64,000 nt of DNA, from NCBI GenBank assembly GCA_014529385.2, contig CM043944.1, forward strand, positions 55,411,768 to 55,475,767. Direction: 5' to 3'. This DNA is from Adiantum capillus-veneris (taxonomy: Eukaryota; Streptophyta; Polypodiopsida; Polypodiales; Pteridaceae). Below the pieces are notes generated by a model, which saw only the letters and a list, made by a program, of their open reading frames with translations, was not told the origin of the DNA and did not search any database. Shown here one piece after another: positions 48,630-60,055 of the stretch. Each line of letters starts with the position of its first letter. The stretch's first letter is position 1. The translations under genes were made by a program, and so were the position numbers.

Positions 48630-49939
48630 CTAGTCAGACGTCTCATCGCGTCCAAGCGGCGTATCTGTTGGATTCTGCAAAAAAAGACAATAAGACAGCT
48701 TTCAGTAAGTATAAACATATAACGACATTTATAAAACAATACAAAAAATAGAAAAGAGTAAACCCTAATACTAACCATGCCACCGCGAGAACTGAGACTG
48801 TCCATCACGGCGTTTAAGCCCTTCCTACCTGCGTACTCGCGCTCGTACGGTGTGGGATCACGTCCTGTCATCGACCACTGTCAAAACATATAAAGATTTC
48901 ATTATGTTAGAATTAAAAAACTCATAAACCCTAAACTATCGAACATAAAGAGCAATGGGAAAACAATTACAAAATCGGCCTCAAATGATGCCCATCCACC
49001 GCTCCCCAAGTGGTGCGAGCTCCCTGCCTCTACTCGCGCTCTGGCTGCATCCTTTTGTTGCTTCCACTTGTCGGGATTCTCGCGCGCTGCTTTCTTTGCA
49101 TTCTTCCAATCTTCTTTGGCCAGCCAATCTGGCCTGTTCCACCCATGCTTGATTGCTTTTTGCACTTCGGAACGCTTGTGTTTGCAGTATTCGCGCATTC
49201 GAATCTTCATCAGGTCTTCATTGAAGCGCTGATCCCGTGTTGAAACGGGAAACTCATCATGAAGTATGCTGATGACTCTGTCTTTTAAATCACTTGGTAC
49301 TTCACTCCATTTGTTTAGTATGTAGTGTCTAAACAGCTGAGAGCAAAGACCACGCATGCGCGAGATCACCTTCTTGCCGTCATCATCCATGATGATGTCG
49401 CCGCTGAAGTCAATGGAGTAAGGCAAGCCCTCTGGCCGGTGACGCGTGAACCCGGGTGTCCCGGCAGGGGTCTCTAGCGGCGTGTCGATGGGGGTACGGA
49501 CGTCAGGTGTCTCCACCGGCGTCTGGGCCCCGAAGCGAGGAGTGTCGAGTGGGGTGGCTCCTGGCGGAGTAGGTAGAGGTGTGTAGCTGCTAGGAACAGT
49601 CAGCCGCGCAAAACCTGGCGTAGATGGCGATGTTGTGGCCGGTGTGGGGGCGGCCAAAGAAGGGGAGGGTAAAGAGCCTCTTCGAACACGAGGCGGTGTG
49701 GAGGCATCGGCGGCGGAATCCCCACAACAACCGCCACCGCCACCACTAGAGCGCCGGTGTCTAGACGAGTGTGAAGATCGTCTCGTCGACACCGATGCTT
49801 CGGAGCGCGCCGAATGCTCCAAAAGAGAGGGAGATGCGGATGGAGTAGGAACGCGTGATGATGCGCCAGAGCGATGACGCTCCACGTACCACTGTCTCTG
49901 CTGCGGTGACAAAGAAGAAATAAACTCCTCATCATCCAT
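48630..49939 (-). CDS. CACTA second gene, Transposase_24 (Ptta/En/Spm) family
   Basis: Three minus-strand exons join in frame: 49939-48971, 48877-48776 and 48674-48630 (1116 bp, 371 aa plus stop). The introns have GT donors (GTAATT, GTTAGT) and AG acceptors, all in phase 0. The start is the ATG of MDDEEFISSLSPQQRQWYVE just after a likely acceptor (TTTAATGCAG), so a 5' noncoding exon is probable. Residues ~20-160 are Ser, Pro, Thr and Arg rich and low complexity. The C-terminal half (FSGDIIMDDDGKKVISRMRG, LFRHYILNKWSEVPSDLK, HDEFPVSTRD, HGWNRPDWLAKEDWKNAKKA) fits the plant transposase accessory family that binds subterminal motifs. The last exon ends NPTDTPLGRDETSD. Splicing is inferred by eye. 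Confidence 0.75.
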
Positions 49940-50277
49940 ACCTGCATTAAACACACGAATATTTAAACTTAATATTGAATGAATAGAGTAGACAATGACG
50001 CAAAGACCATTCAACAATGACGTAATGACGCATATAAATACAATGACGCAATGAATTGAGTGATAGAAGAGGCAAGTCGAAAACTCAGAATTTTCAATCA
50101 AAAGATGTGAGCGCGAGTAGAAAAGAGCGTTATACACCATGGAAGGTACTTAGAGAGCCAGAGCTTTTACAACACGGAGCAAAATTGTTCAAATACAATA
50201 TTTGTGGCTTTAAGAGATCTCTCTCTCATCCTCGCATAACTCAGCATAACTTCCTTTATCTATATAGAGCTCTCCAT

Positions 50278-53200
50278 TTAAACACATATCCTCTGTTTCA
50301 TTTTGTAGATCCTCTGCATGCACCCCAGATAGAGTAGTAGCATCTTGATGCTCGTCTGGCACCACCGCGCGGCTTCTGATTGAGCATCTTCTCTGATCTT
50401 CTCCATTGATGCCGTTGTGATTGGCACATGGTATCCTTCATACGTCCTTGCACTACGAGGGGCTACCTCTATGACGTACCACCAGTTTGATGTAGACTTT
50501 GTAGGATGAAATATTATCTGCCAGAGCCACATAACTTACATGAGAGCTTTCAAGCACATAACTTGTAAAAGGGGGATGTTAACTATTTACATACTTACTT
50601 GTTCACAATGCTCGGGTAGTACGAAAGTGTCTCTTAGGTCAGTCCATTTCTTAGTAGAATCCACCTCAAGAAAACCAGACTCTCCTCTACGCACAGTAGC
50701 ATTGCGACCCTCCATGATTATCTTGAACCATTGCACGTCGAACAAGTCGACAAAAAATCCTCTATAATCGATCCTCAAAATCTCTTGTAGCGTGCCGAAG
50801 TAAGTGAGTTCCGCCACCACAGGATCTGCATCAGAGGAATGTCGTCGACTAGACTGTTCAAATTTTGCCACGATTTCACAATCTTGAGTAAAACGCTTTT
50901 TGTCGATCCGTTCCACCCTAAAATTTCGACCTTTACACCATGCTGCTGTGTATGACTTATACTACAACGAACAAAGATTATGAGTGGCCGTTCAAACGTT
51001 TAGAAATAAAGTCACTAGCTAGTCGTACATTGCAAACTTACCTTGGTCGCGCAACCCCGAGAGTACTCCCACTCTTCCTCAGTCACTTCGTCACCACATT
51101 GTTGTGCGCTTTTCAATTGGTTGTGCAACCATCTTAAGCTCATGAATGTTGGTAGGCTCGCCAGACCCGTCGGATAGTGCATCGGTGGTCGTCTTCCCCG
51201 TCTCCACTCGATTCGTGCCCTTTGTCGCTCTTGCTTTGCATCCTCATATTGTGAAATCCACTTTTGCATCACTGGATTGTGAAGCATGCAAAATCGGTTG
51301 ATTTTAGCCTCTAGATCTTCCGTCATCTTCTTCTCACCACCGAGATTGCACATGACAATCCCAGATATGCGCTCATCATCTATGGTTCGCCATAGCGTGT
51401 CCCGGGCTTTATCAAATCCTTCTAGCCACTCTCCAATGTACACTAGGGACTCTGATACCAACCAACATTCTGCCATGCTACCCTCCGGACGTGCCTTTTG
51501 ACGCACATATCCCTTAAGCGTTTTCATGAAACGTTCTAAGAAGAACATCCATCTGGAATGAACTGTGCTAGCTATTTTCACCTCATCAACTATGTGAACA
51601 AGAAGATGCACCTGAATGGTTAGCATGGTAGTAGAAAAATGTTTCTCAAACATGCACACAAGCTCCACAGCATTTAGTTTGGCGAATGGTATGGAGTCTA
51701 CGTTGATCTCCTTTTGTGAAATCCATTGCACCAGCTTTGCAAGTTTGTAGATTGTGTTACGGACGTCGAGAGACAAACATCCCTCAATGGCAACCGGTAA
51801 AATAAACTGTAAAGTATGTGCAGCAATGATATTAAAGTCCACATTTTATGCAATGATATTAAAGTCCACTATGAACGTACCTGACACATTTTATGCCAAT
51901 CTTGTGACTTCAAACCGGTAAGCTTTCCTTCTTTAGTAAAACACGTTCGGAGCGAGTGCATTACGCCAGTGGGGGTCCGCAAAGATCGAATGGTCTCTTT
52001 TACTTTGCGTTCTTGGGCTCCTGTGAAAATCCATGGTGCTTTAGGGAGTTTTATCGATCCATTAGACGCTGTTTGCGGCCAATATTGCTCCATACGATCC
52101 ACATTTCTAAGGTCAATCTTGGCTCCCAAAGTATCTTTCTTGCCGGTCAGATGGTCCCATAGTAGATTACCCACATTCTTGAATATGTGCATTGGATCGA
52201 GCAAGTGATTGATCATGAGTCGGGGCCAGTATGGTAACTCGTACCATGGAGATAGTCTCTTCATCCCTGGAGGCAATCCGTCATCGCACATCTCCTTCTG
52301 CTCTAACCATGCTTGTGCAGACATCCTTGGTGGCTCTCTTCCCAAAAAGCCGTCGCGTAACACATGATTCTCTGGAAGATATGCTTGATGACCTTCGTAG
52401 ATTGGCTTCTTCAGTGAGGGCGCCCTACGTGCATTCAATCTAGGTCCACATGTGACACATGCTCTATATCCGCTTGTTTGAAGCCCTGCATGTATACACA
52501 TGATAATAGATCAACTATGGGAAAAAACAAGATTTACAGTGTCTGAGTGAGGAGTGTCAATAGATCACCTGAGCATTCTGTTAGCCCGAGATAGTCATGC
52601 ATGGTCCACATTAGAATGCCTCTGATCAAAGCATTCCGTCGTCCTGTGTGTCGGCTCATATCCACCACCTCTATGCCAATCCACAATTGTTGTAGCTCTT
52701 CCAATAGTGGACGAAGATACACATCCATATTCTTCACTTTATATCGCCGTGGCACAATCAAGCTTAGCCATAGGTGCCCCTTCTTTGTAGTCAACCACGG
52801 GGGAATGTTGTAGTTGACGATGACAACGCGCCATACACTGTAAGATGTTGATCTTTGACCAAATGGATTTACGCCATCCATAGCCAGGCCTAAGCGCAAA
52901 TTTTGAGCTTCCCTGGCAAAATCCGACCATGTTCCATCTATATGTTTCCAGGCTGCGCAATCTGCAGAAATTCGTAGCACACCATCCGAAGATTTATTCT
53001 CCTCATGCCATGATGCTAGGGCGGCCATGGACTTACATTCGAAGAAATGCTTGATGCGAGGAAGCAGAGGAAAATGTCGCAAAACCTTTTGTGGAATTTT
53101 TGTCCCGTGGAGATCTACTCGATATCTTTTGGAATCACATTTCGGACACTTCTCCATGTCTATGTATTCCCCTCTGAAAAGAATGCAGTCATTAGGACAA

Positions 53201-53937
53201 GCGTGGATAGAATTGTAATCCATCCCCAAGTTTCGCAAAATCTTTCTTGCTTCATCTCGGGAATGTGGCATCACATTGTTAGCTGGTAGTATGTGCTCTT
53301 TAAGCAATCTACACAACATAAAAATACGATACAGTCGTGTAAAAATCTATCAGATCATTATACATTTAGAGTTTTATTAAAGTAAACTAATTGTAATAGA
53401 TCACCTAAAAAGCGCTGTGACGCTAGTGTCACTCCATCCAAACTTTGCCTGCTTGTTGAGAAGAACCAGGAGTGCTTTCAATCTAGACATACGTGCTCCA
53501 TTATACAATGGCGTATCGGCTTCACTTTTCATATCATCATAGATAAGCCTTTCTGAATCCATGATCGTCTCGATCATTTCATCAATCTCGGGCTCAAACA
53601 TTGCCTCGTTGGGAATGTGCTCTGCATGATCATCCCTCGAGCTGTCAGAGGCTACATCTTGTGGCCTCACATATGCTGCTTGATCAAAGCGCTTGCGAAC
53701 ACGTCTATTGGGTTGCAAGATTGCTGCTTGTTGGCCAGCGTCAGAGTCCGACGAGTTATAATTGGCAACAACTCGATCTATAATAGATGGATCGAACTCG
53801 CCAAATTCGCGAACGTGCTGCAAAGAAACACGTCTTGTGCGTCGAAGAACATGCTTGCATTGATTACAAGGACATAAGACCCTCGTTGAGAGATAGGTGT
53901 TTCGGTTGGACGGTCCCACATCCTCGTCACTACTCAT
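50278..53937 (-). CDS. CACTA TNP2-like transposase
   Basis: Six exons join without a stop: 53937-53405, 53308-52569, 52485-51881, 51806-51042, 50961-50599 and 50517-50278. They total 3246 bp, 1082 codons including the stop, and all five introns are GT-AG with consistent phases. Order: an N-terminal transposase-associated zinc region (LCPCNQCK), the Tnp2 core (HACPNDCILFRGE, GLAMDGVNPFGQRSTSYSVW, NIPPWLTTKKGHLWLSLIVP, RNALIRGILMWTMHDYLG, HLLDPMHIFKNVGNLLWDHL), a DUF4218-like part (HILP-type LPVAIEGCLSLDVRN, RWMFFLERFMKTLKGYVRQK) and a DUF4216-like part (SYTAAWCKG, RIDYRGFFVDLFDVQWFKI, WWYVIEVAPRSARTYEG). This full domain set, with no visible lesion, is what an active transposase would show. 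Whether it is expressed is unknown. Confidence 0.85.
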
Positions 53938-53990
53938 AATGAGGATAAAAATCTTATAACCTGGACAACAAATTTAATATTCTATTGGCA

Positions 53991-54315
53991 TTCTTCGTCT
54001 TATCTCTCTCTCTCTCTCTCTCTCTCTACCTCACATTCTCTAGTCATGTCCAATCCTCGCACACCTCGGTCTAGAGGTGCACGGAGATCAGAACCACCCG
54101 GTTATAATCTCGTCTTTATTGGTCAATACCTATATTTGTGGGTACAAGAAATCTACAGACCCACGTCTACATGATACTGCATGTAGTGGACAAAACCGCT
54201 TTGCCTCTTCTCTAGCTGTAGCACTTCACAGCATCTTAACATCTTTTCACAGTAGATCTTTTCACTGTTCGTCTAACTCTAAACCCTAAACCGTAAGTAA
54301 TTCTTGCGTGGACTC
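53991..54315. other. Sequence right of the CACTA coding block
   Basis: A (CT)n run at about 54004-54027, then sequence with no subterminal TAGCGACG motif. TGTAGTG at 54183 was examined as a possible terminus and found unconvincing. Confidence 0.5.
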
Positions 54316-54474
54316 GATCTAACGTAAATAAGCGTAAATCTAAATAAACATAAATATAACTAAAAATAAACCTAAATCTAATTTAACGTAAGTTCACATC
54401 TAACCTAATCTTTAACGTCTTTTGGGATAGTTTCCTACGATGTTAAAACTCTCTTCTTCTTGTGTGTGTGTGTG

Positions 54475-54513
<39 letters not shown>

Positions 54514-54600
54514 ACCTAAATAAACCTAAGTCTAATCTAATATAACATAAATCTAAATCTAACGTAAATTATGTTATATTAAAAACAAAGAACTAAACTA
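54316..54600. repeat. AT-rich direct repeat, left copy, with GT microsatellite
   Basis: Runs of AAATCTAA / ACCTAAAT are followed by ACATCTAACCTAATCTTTAA, GATAGTTTCCTACGA and ACTCTCTTCTTCTTGTGTG. The same order is found at 55008-55220. The (GT)n run spans about 54464-54507. Confidence 0.8.
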
Positions 54601-54669
54601 GCAGCGATTATAAGAACCTTAAAACTGATTTAACACATAATTTTTCACATAACTCGGCAAGAGTTGACA

Positions 54670-55007
54670 TTCTCATCACTAAAGATGTGAGAGTTAACTT
54701 CCGGCGGTGACGCTGCCTCATCTCCATCCACATCTGACGACAGCAATTGGCCCTTTGGACCATTCTTGCTCTTGTTACTAACTTTGAAGTTGCTATTGAA
54801 TGACTAGAGGTTGTCTAGATGGTCATTGTCGGGGATGTAGTGACTCTTGCCGCCCTGAAGATCCACCTTCTTCCCTATCTTCTGAAGACATTTCACCAGT
54901 ACTTTTGGATCGACGTAGCCCACCATGAGTGAAGGCAGCAATACCCTATATTCCATTGAGGGCTTTCTTCACCCGCTTCATGCAGGCATCGCAGTCTATG
55001 GAGACCT
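54670..55007 (-). pseudogene. Heavy-metal-associated (HIPP/HMA) protein fragment
   Basis: On the minus strand VSIDCDACMKRVKKALNGI (55007 down to about 54950) carries the CxxC metal-binding motif of HMA domains. In a shifted frame GYVDPKVLVKCLQKIGKKVD follows, the usual second half of the fold in plant HIPP proteins, then a low-complexity tail (about 54860-54690). An internal stop after NGI and a frame change disable it. The fragment sits exactly between two AT-rich direct repeats. Confidence 0.75.
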
Positions 55008-55220
55008 AAATCTAATCTAATATAACGTAAATCTAAATCTAGCATAAATAAATGTAAATCTAACTAAAAATAAACCTAAATCTAATCTAATTTAACTTAA
55101 ATAAACCTAAATCTAATTTAACGTAAATCTACATCTAACCTAATCTTTAATGTCTTTTATGATAGTTTCCTACGACGTTATAACTCTCTTCTTCTTGTGT
55201 GTGTGCGCGTGTGTGGATGT
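55008..55220. repeat. AT-rich direct repeat, right copy
   Basis: Matches 54316-54480 in order and orientation, with scattered changes and an extra internal AAATCTAA duplication. A short third echo (AGTTTCCTACGACGTTAAA) occurs at 55368-55386. Confidence 0.8.
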
Positions 55221-55390
55221 GTGTGCCAATAAAAAGAGATAAATGGTATAACCTTTCTATCACCCATGCCAAGTATGATAGATTGGTTATGCCATTTCCC
55301 TCTTGAATAATAGGTCTTGAGTTCAACTCCTCGTCGGCTAGATCTTTAGGTCTTTTAATTTTAATTAGTTTCCTACGACGTTAAATTAGT

Positions 55391-55620
55391 TTCTCTCTCT
55401 TTTTCTCTCAATGTGTGTGCGTTTTTTTGTTTATGCATGTTTTCTCTCTCTTTTCCTCTCTCAATGTGTGCGTTTTTTTGTTTATGCATGTTCTCTCTCT
55501 CTTTTCCTCTCTCAATGTGTGCGTTTTTTGTTTATGCATGCTCTCTCTCTCTTTTCCTCTCTCAATGTGTGTGTGCATTCTTTGTTTATGTATGTGTGTA
55601 TGCGTTTTTGTTTATGTTTG
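55391..55620. repeat. Minisatellite, ~51-bp period, four copies
   Basis: Units built of a CT-rich part, CAATGTGTG and CGTTTTTTGTTTATGCATG have their CAATGTGTG phrase at 55409, 55462, 55513 and 55563. Open frames across it are artefacts. Confidence 0.9.
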
Positions 55621-55622
55621 TA

Positions 55623-55625
<3 letters not shown>

Positions 55626-55672
<47 letters not shown>

Positions 55673-55676
55673 AACA

Positions 55677-55729
<53 letters not shown>

Positions 55730-55740
55730 GGAGAGAGAAA
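55626..55740. repeat. Compound (CT)n, (GT)n, (GA)n microsatellite
   Basis: CT run about 55626-55669, GT run about 55680-55709, and GA run about 55709-55740. Confidence 0.96.
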
Positions 55741-56011
55741 GAGGGGAAGGGAACATGAGAGACCATGAATACCCTAGAGATGTGAGACACTATGTAGAAA
55801 GAGAATGCAAAATTTTACAGAGGAAAGACCTTGGCTTGATTATCTCTCTCATGATTTAGTCTCCATTATGATTTAGTCTCCTCTTATATTGGGCTGGCCT
55901 CTTGCCTGGCTAATGAGCCCACCATACAGGCCTGCAATAAGGTCGAAGGAGGTCTAATGAGAGTGGAAATGTGCAAGGATCTTCTCATGCACAATAGCGT
56001 GCAACTGATGC

Positions 56012-57007
56012 ATGATAATGGGGACCCGGGCGATGGATGGCCGAGGGGTCCCCCCTCGTCGAAGGGGACTAAGCAACACGTGGAAGAGAGGTATGAGTGC
56101 ACATGAGAAGACCCTGAATGGTAGAGACCGGACTGATAAGAACGAGCAATGTACTACATTCATGGCGCTTTGCGATCTAGGTGTGGAAGCATGCAAAGAT
56201 GCATGGGAAAAAGACATATCTGATGTAAGGCACTACTCAGTTTGCGGGTACGCGGGCTTCGACTATGATGGATGGAGCAAAGAAGAACGGATATATGACA
56301 GGGATTCGGTGCAAGGTGCCATGCATGCATTGACCCAAACATGCTCCAGGATTATGGAGATCGGGATGTAGATTCGATGCGATTGGCAAGTAAGAGAACT
56401 AGGAAGGAACTTGAAGGGAAGAAAGCGATGTTGGAGGACGAGCTCTGCCGACAAGAGAAGGGGATAACCTGGCTTTTTGAAAAGGTTTGTGTTGCTCAAA
56501 AATACATGGGAGGAAGAGCTAGTGGCTGATGTAATGCATGGACCGTATTGCGAGAAGGCGGGCTTCGATGAGCACAAGCCCGCATCTTATTCAAGTTGCT
56601 CCGTTTGGCTAGTGGCTTGGACTGGAGCCACGACAACGCAATGCGAGGTCAATGATGATAATAAATATGCTAGGAGAGTGATTATGCAAATGCTTCTACT
56701 CATTCAATGGTGTTGGCTAAGATGGGGCCATTGGAGTCATGGCAAGGAGGCAGCAAAGAAACTATACGCTTATTGTCGACAGCAAGGTAGGGCGTCGAAT
56801 TGCAAATCTAAAATGCGGGGAGGGCAGTCGATCGACTTCGGTTGGTTGATTGCTTGGACCGAGTTTATGAGGTGGATACCTCCTAGTCACAGAAGTTGTG
56901 AAGGCCCAAAGAGGTGCAAAAGGCAGCCTATGATACTCGGTAGCCATTGGGGTATATCGACGGCAGTAATGCATTGCCCAGACAGTGCAAGGACAAAGAA
57001 TAGTTAA
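56012..57007 (+). other. Unidentified overlapping open frames
   Basis: Three overlapping plus-strand frames (56012-56371, 56341-56529, 56477-57007; the last of 176 codons) give compositionally normal protein rich in Trp, Cys and Arg. They carry recurring phrases: VCGYAGFDYDGW and YCEKAGFDEHKP, and VWLVAWTGA, FGWLIAWTEF and (after 57007, another frame) HGWLL. I recognise no family. The repeated phrase suggests internal duplication of a ~200-bp module. It may be a frameshifted gene, a repetitive noncoding transcript or chance. Confidence 0.3.
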
Positions 57008-57274
57008 GCGACTAGATTCCCATGGCTGGTTGCTTGGACGAAGTGTTTGGCAAAAGATGTTGAGGCTGAGGCATATTGCTCATGCTTTTGGACATTAAGT
57101 GATGTTGGCAAGGATGGAATCTCTACAGCCGACAGGGCAGCGAGGTGACACATAACAGTTTTGTTTCAGTTGTCTTTTCGATAGACAGAATACATACACA
57201 CCATGTACATTTGATTTGTCTCATAGGCCGGTTTTGGCCTGCCATAGACGTAAAAAATATTTCTTTGTTTCTAC

Positions 57275-58261
57275 TTACTGTGCTGCGTCGCATCGATGAC
57301 CCATGAGTTTGCACATTTGCTTGACCATCCACTTGTGACTCCATCTTGTTCCATACTCCGTCTCTAGTGTGTTGATAACATATTTCTTGTCATCCTCATG
57401 CTGATCACTACAATGCAAAATAAAGTCAATTAGTAATTCAACTAACATACTAAAATTTATATCTTTTATGTTAATTAATACTTACTCCCCTATATGAACC
57501 TGCTTTAGATAAGACGAGCAGAGGTCTCCCATCCGATGTTTGAGGGTGATGCCGGCTTCGAGCTGGAGGATAGGCCTGTTAAGCAAGATATCGCATGTGA
57601 TACCCAACCTGCCAATGTACGTGCGGATCGGTGGAGGTGGGGACACTAACGAGGGAGCTGGCGGCTGAGGCGGTGTCTCACAAGTCGATCGGCCTGGTGG
57701 TGTGCTACATTGCCAATGATGCCTACATGCAATATAAACATACGGCATATGAGATGAGATCTCTTAAAAACTACTTGATATTTAATCCATAATCACCATA
57801 ATCGATATACTCCGAGACTGATGGCCACTAGCTTGTGAATAAGGTGTCACCTAAGTACTAGGAGGTACATTAGGAGTAAGCCCCCGTTGACTCTCATGAT
57901 GTGATGTACCTAGAATAGGAGTCCTAAGAAAACAACGACATCAAGGGAATACATATATTAAGATTTATATATTAAAAAAATAATGATATTACTACTTTAT
58001 CAATAGAGAAGATTACCGATGTGCTATGGTCTGGTCTACATGAGAGGAAGTCTCCACTCTTGTGTGTGGCTGGGAGGATGTACCCTCTCCAAGACGTATG
58101 GGCAAACTGAATCGCCCAAGCTCGATGGAGCTGTCTAAACTGGCATCATCCATCTCCATATAATGTGACATAGCCTCCATCAAAACCTCTTCTGATAGTC
58201 CAGTGGTACGTAGAAAAGTCCTGATGAACGTCAACTTCACTCTATGACCATGGTCACTCAT
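57275..58261 (-). pseudogene. Unidentified multi-exon gene, probably disrupted
   Basis: Minus-strand segments have coding character and plausible splice sites. Exon a is 58261-58017 (MSDHGHRVKLTFIRTFLRTT, EEVLMEAMSHYMEMDDASLD; donor GTAATC). A middle segment (about 57925-57810) begins after TTCTTAG but contains an in-frame TAG. Exon c, about 57726-57486, is Pro-rich then ITLKHRMGDLCSSYLKQVHI (donor GTAAGT). Exon d is 57417-57275 (EDDKKYVINTLETEYGTRWS, HKWMVKQMCKLMGHRCDAA, then TAA). The c-d junction is in phase. I know no matching family. It follows the CACTA genes on the same strand, so an accessory transposon gene is possible. Confidence 0.4.
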
Positions 58262-58329
58262 TGTATATGTATATTTAAAACAAACTATATGTTAGACTAA
58301 CAAAAACATCATATCTGCATGTACTGTCA

Positions 58330-58563
58330 ATGCAAGTAAAATTATTAATAGATCAAGAATCTACAGATGAGGTTGAAGCAGCCATGAATGGAGTGGACTA
58401 CAACAAAATAGATCAAACAAAAATGCTACAGTTGCTTCAAAAGGTTATGAATCAAATGCAAGATCAGGTAGCAAAACTGAAAGAGAAACACGCTCAAGAA
58501 CAAATTCAATGCAAGAGTAAGCTACATGAGCGATTTGATGGTTTGTGGTCGAATGCAGCATGA
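58330..58563 (+). pseudogene. Short coiled-coil-like open frame, partly duplicated downstream
   Basis: A 77-codon frame is rich in Gln, Lys and Glu (KMLQLLQKVMNQMQDQVAKL). Its C-terminal part, CKSKLHERFDGLWSNAA, recurs at 60481-60535 as CKSKLHEQFDGLWSK. Family unknown; the flanking duplication suggests a captured exon. Confidence 0.35.
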
Positions 58564-60055
58564 GCTTATAACCATATGGCAGATGTGGAGAAAATGAAGC
58601 AGATCTTCATGTATTCTTGGAACTTGGACTCAACCTGAGCTATATGATGTTGTTGGCAGTGCTTCCGGTTTCGCTTTTTCTGCCCATGGCCACTCTCACA
58701 TGGTATCAAACGCTGAGGTTCTTCTCCTAAGCCAACAATCCCTTGCTGATTGCTTCTGTCGCAAATAACTCCCTCAAAACTCAGATCGCTCCCCCTTGGT
58801 GGCTGTGTTTTCTGCAAACAACCAGCGTTTTCACCTCTTAGGCTGCGTTTCCTGTGCTATGGAGCCAAATCCGCCATTGCTCCTCCCTTCTCTCGCATCC
58901 TCGAAGGGATTGCCCCAGCTCAGCCCTAAGATCTTGTTCTTTGCGGACAACACACAAGACTTGCCTAATCTGCACCTTTGTGTTAACTCTCAGCCCTTGC
59001 ATTAATTGCATACGGGCACCGGTTTGACAAAAGGACGCTTCTTTTGGAGCATGTGAAGGAGGACCCGCAATTGGAGAGGGGAAAATCAGCCCCATCAAGC
59101 GGCATAAGGGACCTGCGTTTTTAGCCTGGAGAGGGGGATGTTAGGCTTTCTACCTCTGATCTTGCCTTCGACTTCCCAGCTTTGCATCCGATGCATTGCC
59201 GGCCTGTATCCTCTTCACAAGACACTGTTTCCAGCCTTAAAACCTTGTTGTTTTTCCTCTGTTTTCAGCCCTTTGACGGTTGTGTATGAGAGATCCACAC
59301 CCCATCAAGCCTCTCCTTTACTACGACATCTATCGGAGGCCAACGGAAGCGCTAAAATCTGCGTTACAATAGCGCTTTTAGCCCCTCGGAGTTGCAGTTT
59401 TCGGTGGATAGCAGTAGCTTGGCTGGTGTTTTCCATAGAGGATGATGCTACCTCCTGGTAGGACATCATCCAGTGGTGTTCATTGCCATCTTATCTTGAC
59501 TGCTCAGCACAGGTTGGCTTTGATATCTGCTTGAGTAGATATGTATGCTAGGTTTAGTTGTAGAAGCATGAAGACTAGGAAAGTTTTGGTGAGCCATCTT
59601 GCTATAAAGGTAACCTTCACACAGCTATTGATCAGGACAAAAGGTGGTGCTATAGGCAAGACGATGTTTGACAATATGTTCCGTAGATGCATGACCTACA
59701 GTGTGTGAGCTTGATGTTGGCAGAGGTGAGAGCATTTTTTTAGATTCCAGCCCGTCTTGTTGTGGTCCTCATCGTCATCGACATCGTCGGCAGGTCCATA
59801 ACATTGTAGAGATTGTGCAATCAATAGTAGACCGCTCTCACCGTAGAGAGTGGGGCCTTCAGAGGAGGGTTTGACAACTTTTTTGGTGTCGTATTCTTGT
59901 CTCTCTAGCTCTCAGTCTTAACACCTTCATGCACAATGTTTACCACTTTGTTTGTGTCCCTCTCTCATTAAAGGAATGAAAGGCTCTCCCTTCCGTAAGT
60001 AAAAGGAACCTTGAGCACGATTGGATCACTCATCTTGAGCAAAGCTCTCATATTC
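58508..60055 (+). repeat. Long direct duplication, copy 1
   Basis: Aligns with 60480-62226 along most of its length: AAGCTTATAACCATATGG-like start, GACGCTGAGGTTCTTCTCC, GCCAGCGTTTTCACCTCT, and an end at CCGTAAGTAAAAGGAACC plus GAGCACGA. TGGTATCAAA at 58701 resembles a tRNA-Met primer site. Open frames inside are not supported as genes. Confidence 0.85.

Larger units (their letters stand above)
48017..53990 (-). mobile_element. CACTA (En/Spm) DNA transposon, one terminus visible
   Basis: A CACTACAAGAGG terminus at 48017 is preceded by CTA, a possible 3-bp target duplication. It is followed by a subterminal block of TAGCGACG motifs in both orientations. Two minus-strand spliced genes, TNP2-like then a Transposase_24-like gene, follow in the usual order, reading toward this terminus. 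I did not find the opposite TAGTG terminus or matching subterminal motifs to the right of 53937, so the right boundary is unknown and the element may be truncated. Confidence 0.88.

Noticed and set aside
51286-52443. Plus-strand open frames within the CACTA block
   Set aside because: They are shadows of the minus-strand TNP2 exons, which carry the recognisable domain motifs.
54175-54192. TGTAGTG at about 54183 as the right CACTA terminus
   Set aside because: It does not match the inverse of the 48017 terminus beyond a few bases, has no TAGCGACG motifs next to it, and lacks a CTA flank.
54281-55150. CCCTAAA / ACCTAAAT runs as interstitial telomere repeat
   Set aside because: CCCTAAA occurs essentially once; the rest is AAATCTAA-type AT-rich repeat without a 7-bp period.
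55411-55859. Open frames of 99-148 codons with repeated Phe, Leu and Ser phrases
   Set aside because: They follow the 51-bp minisatellite and adjacent CT, GT and GA runs in all frames.
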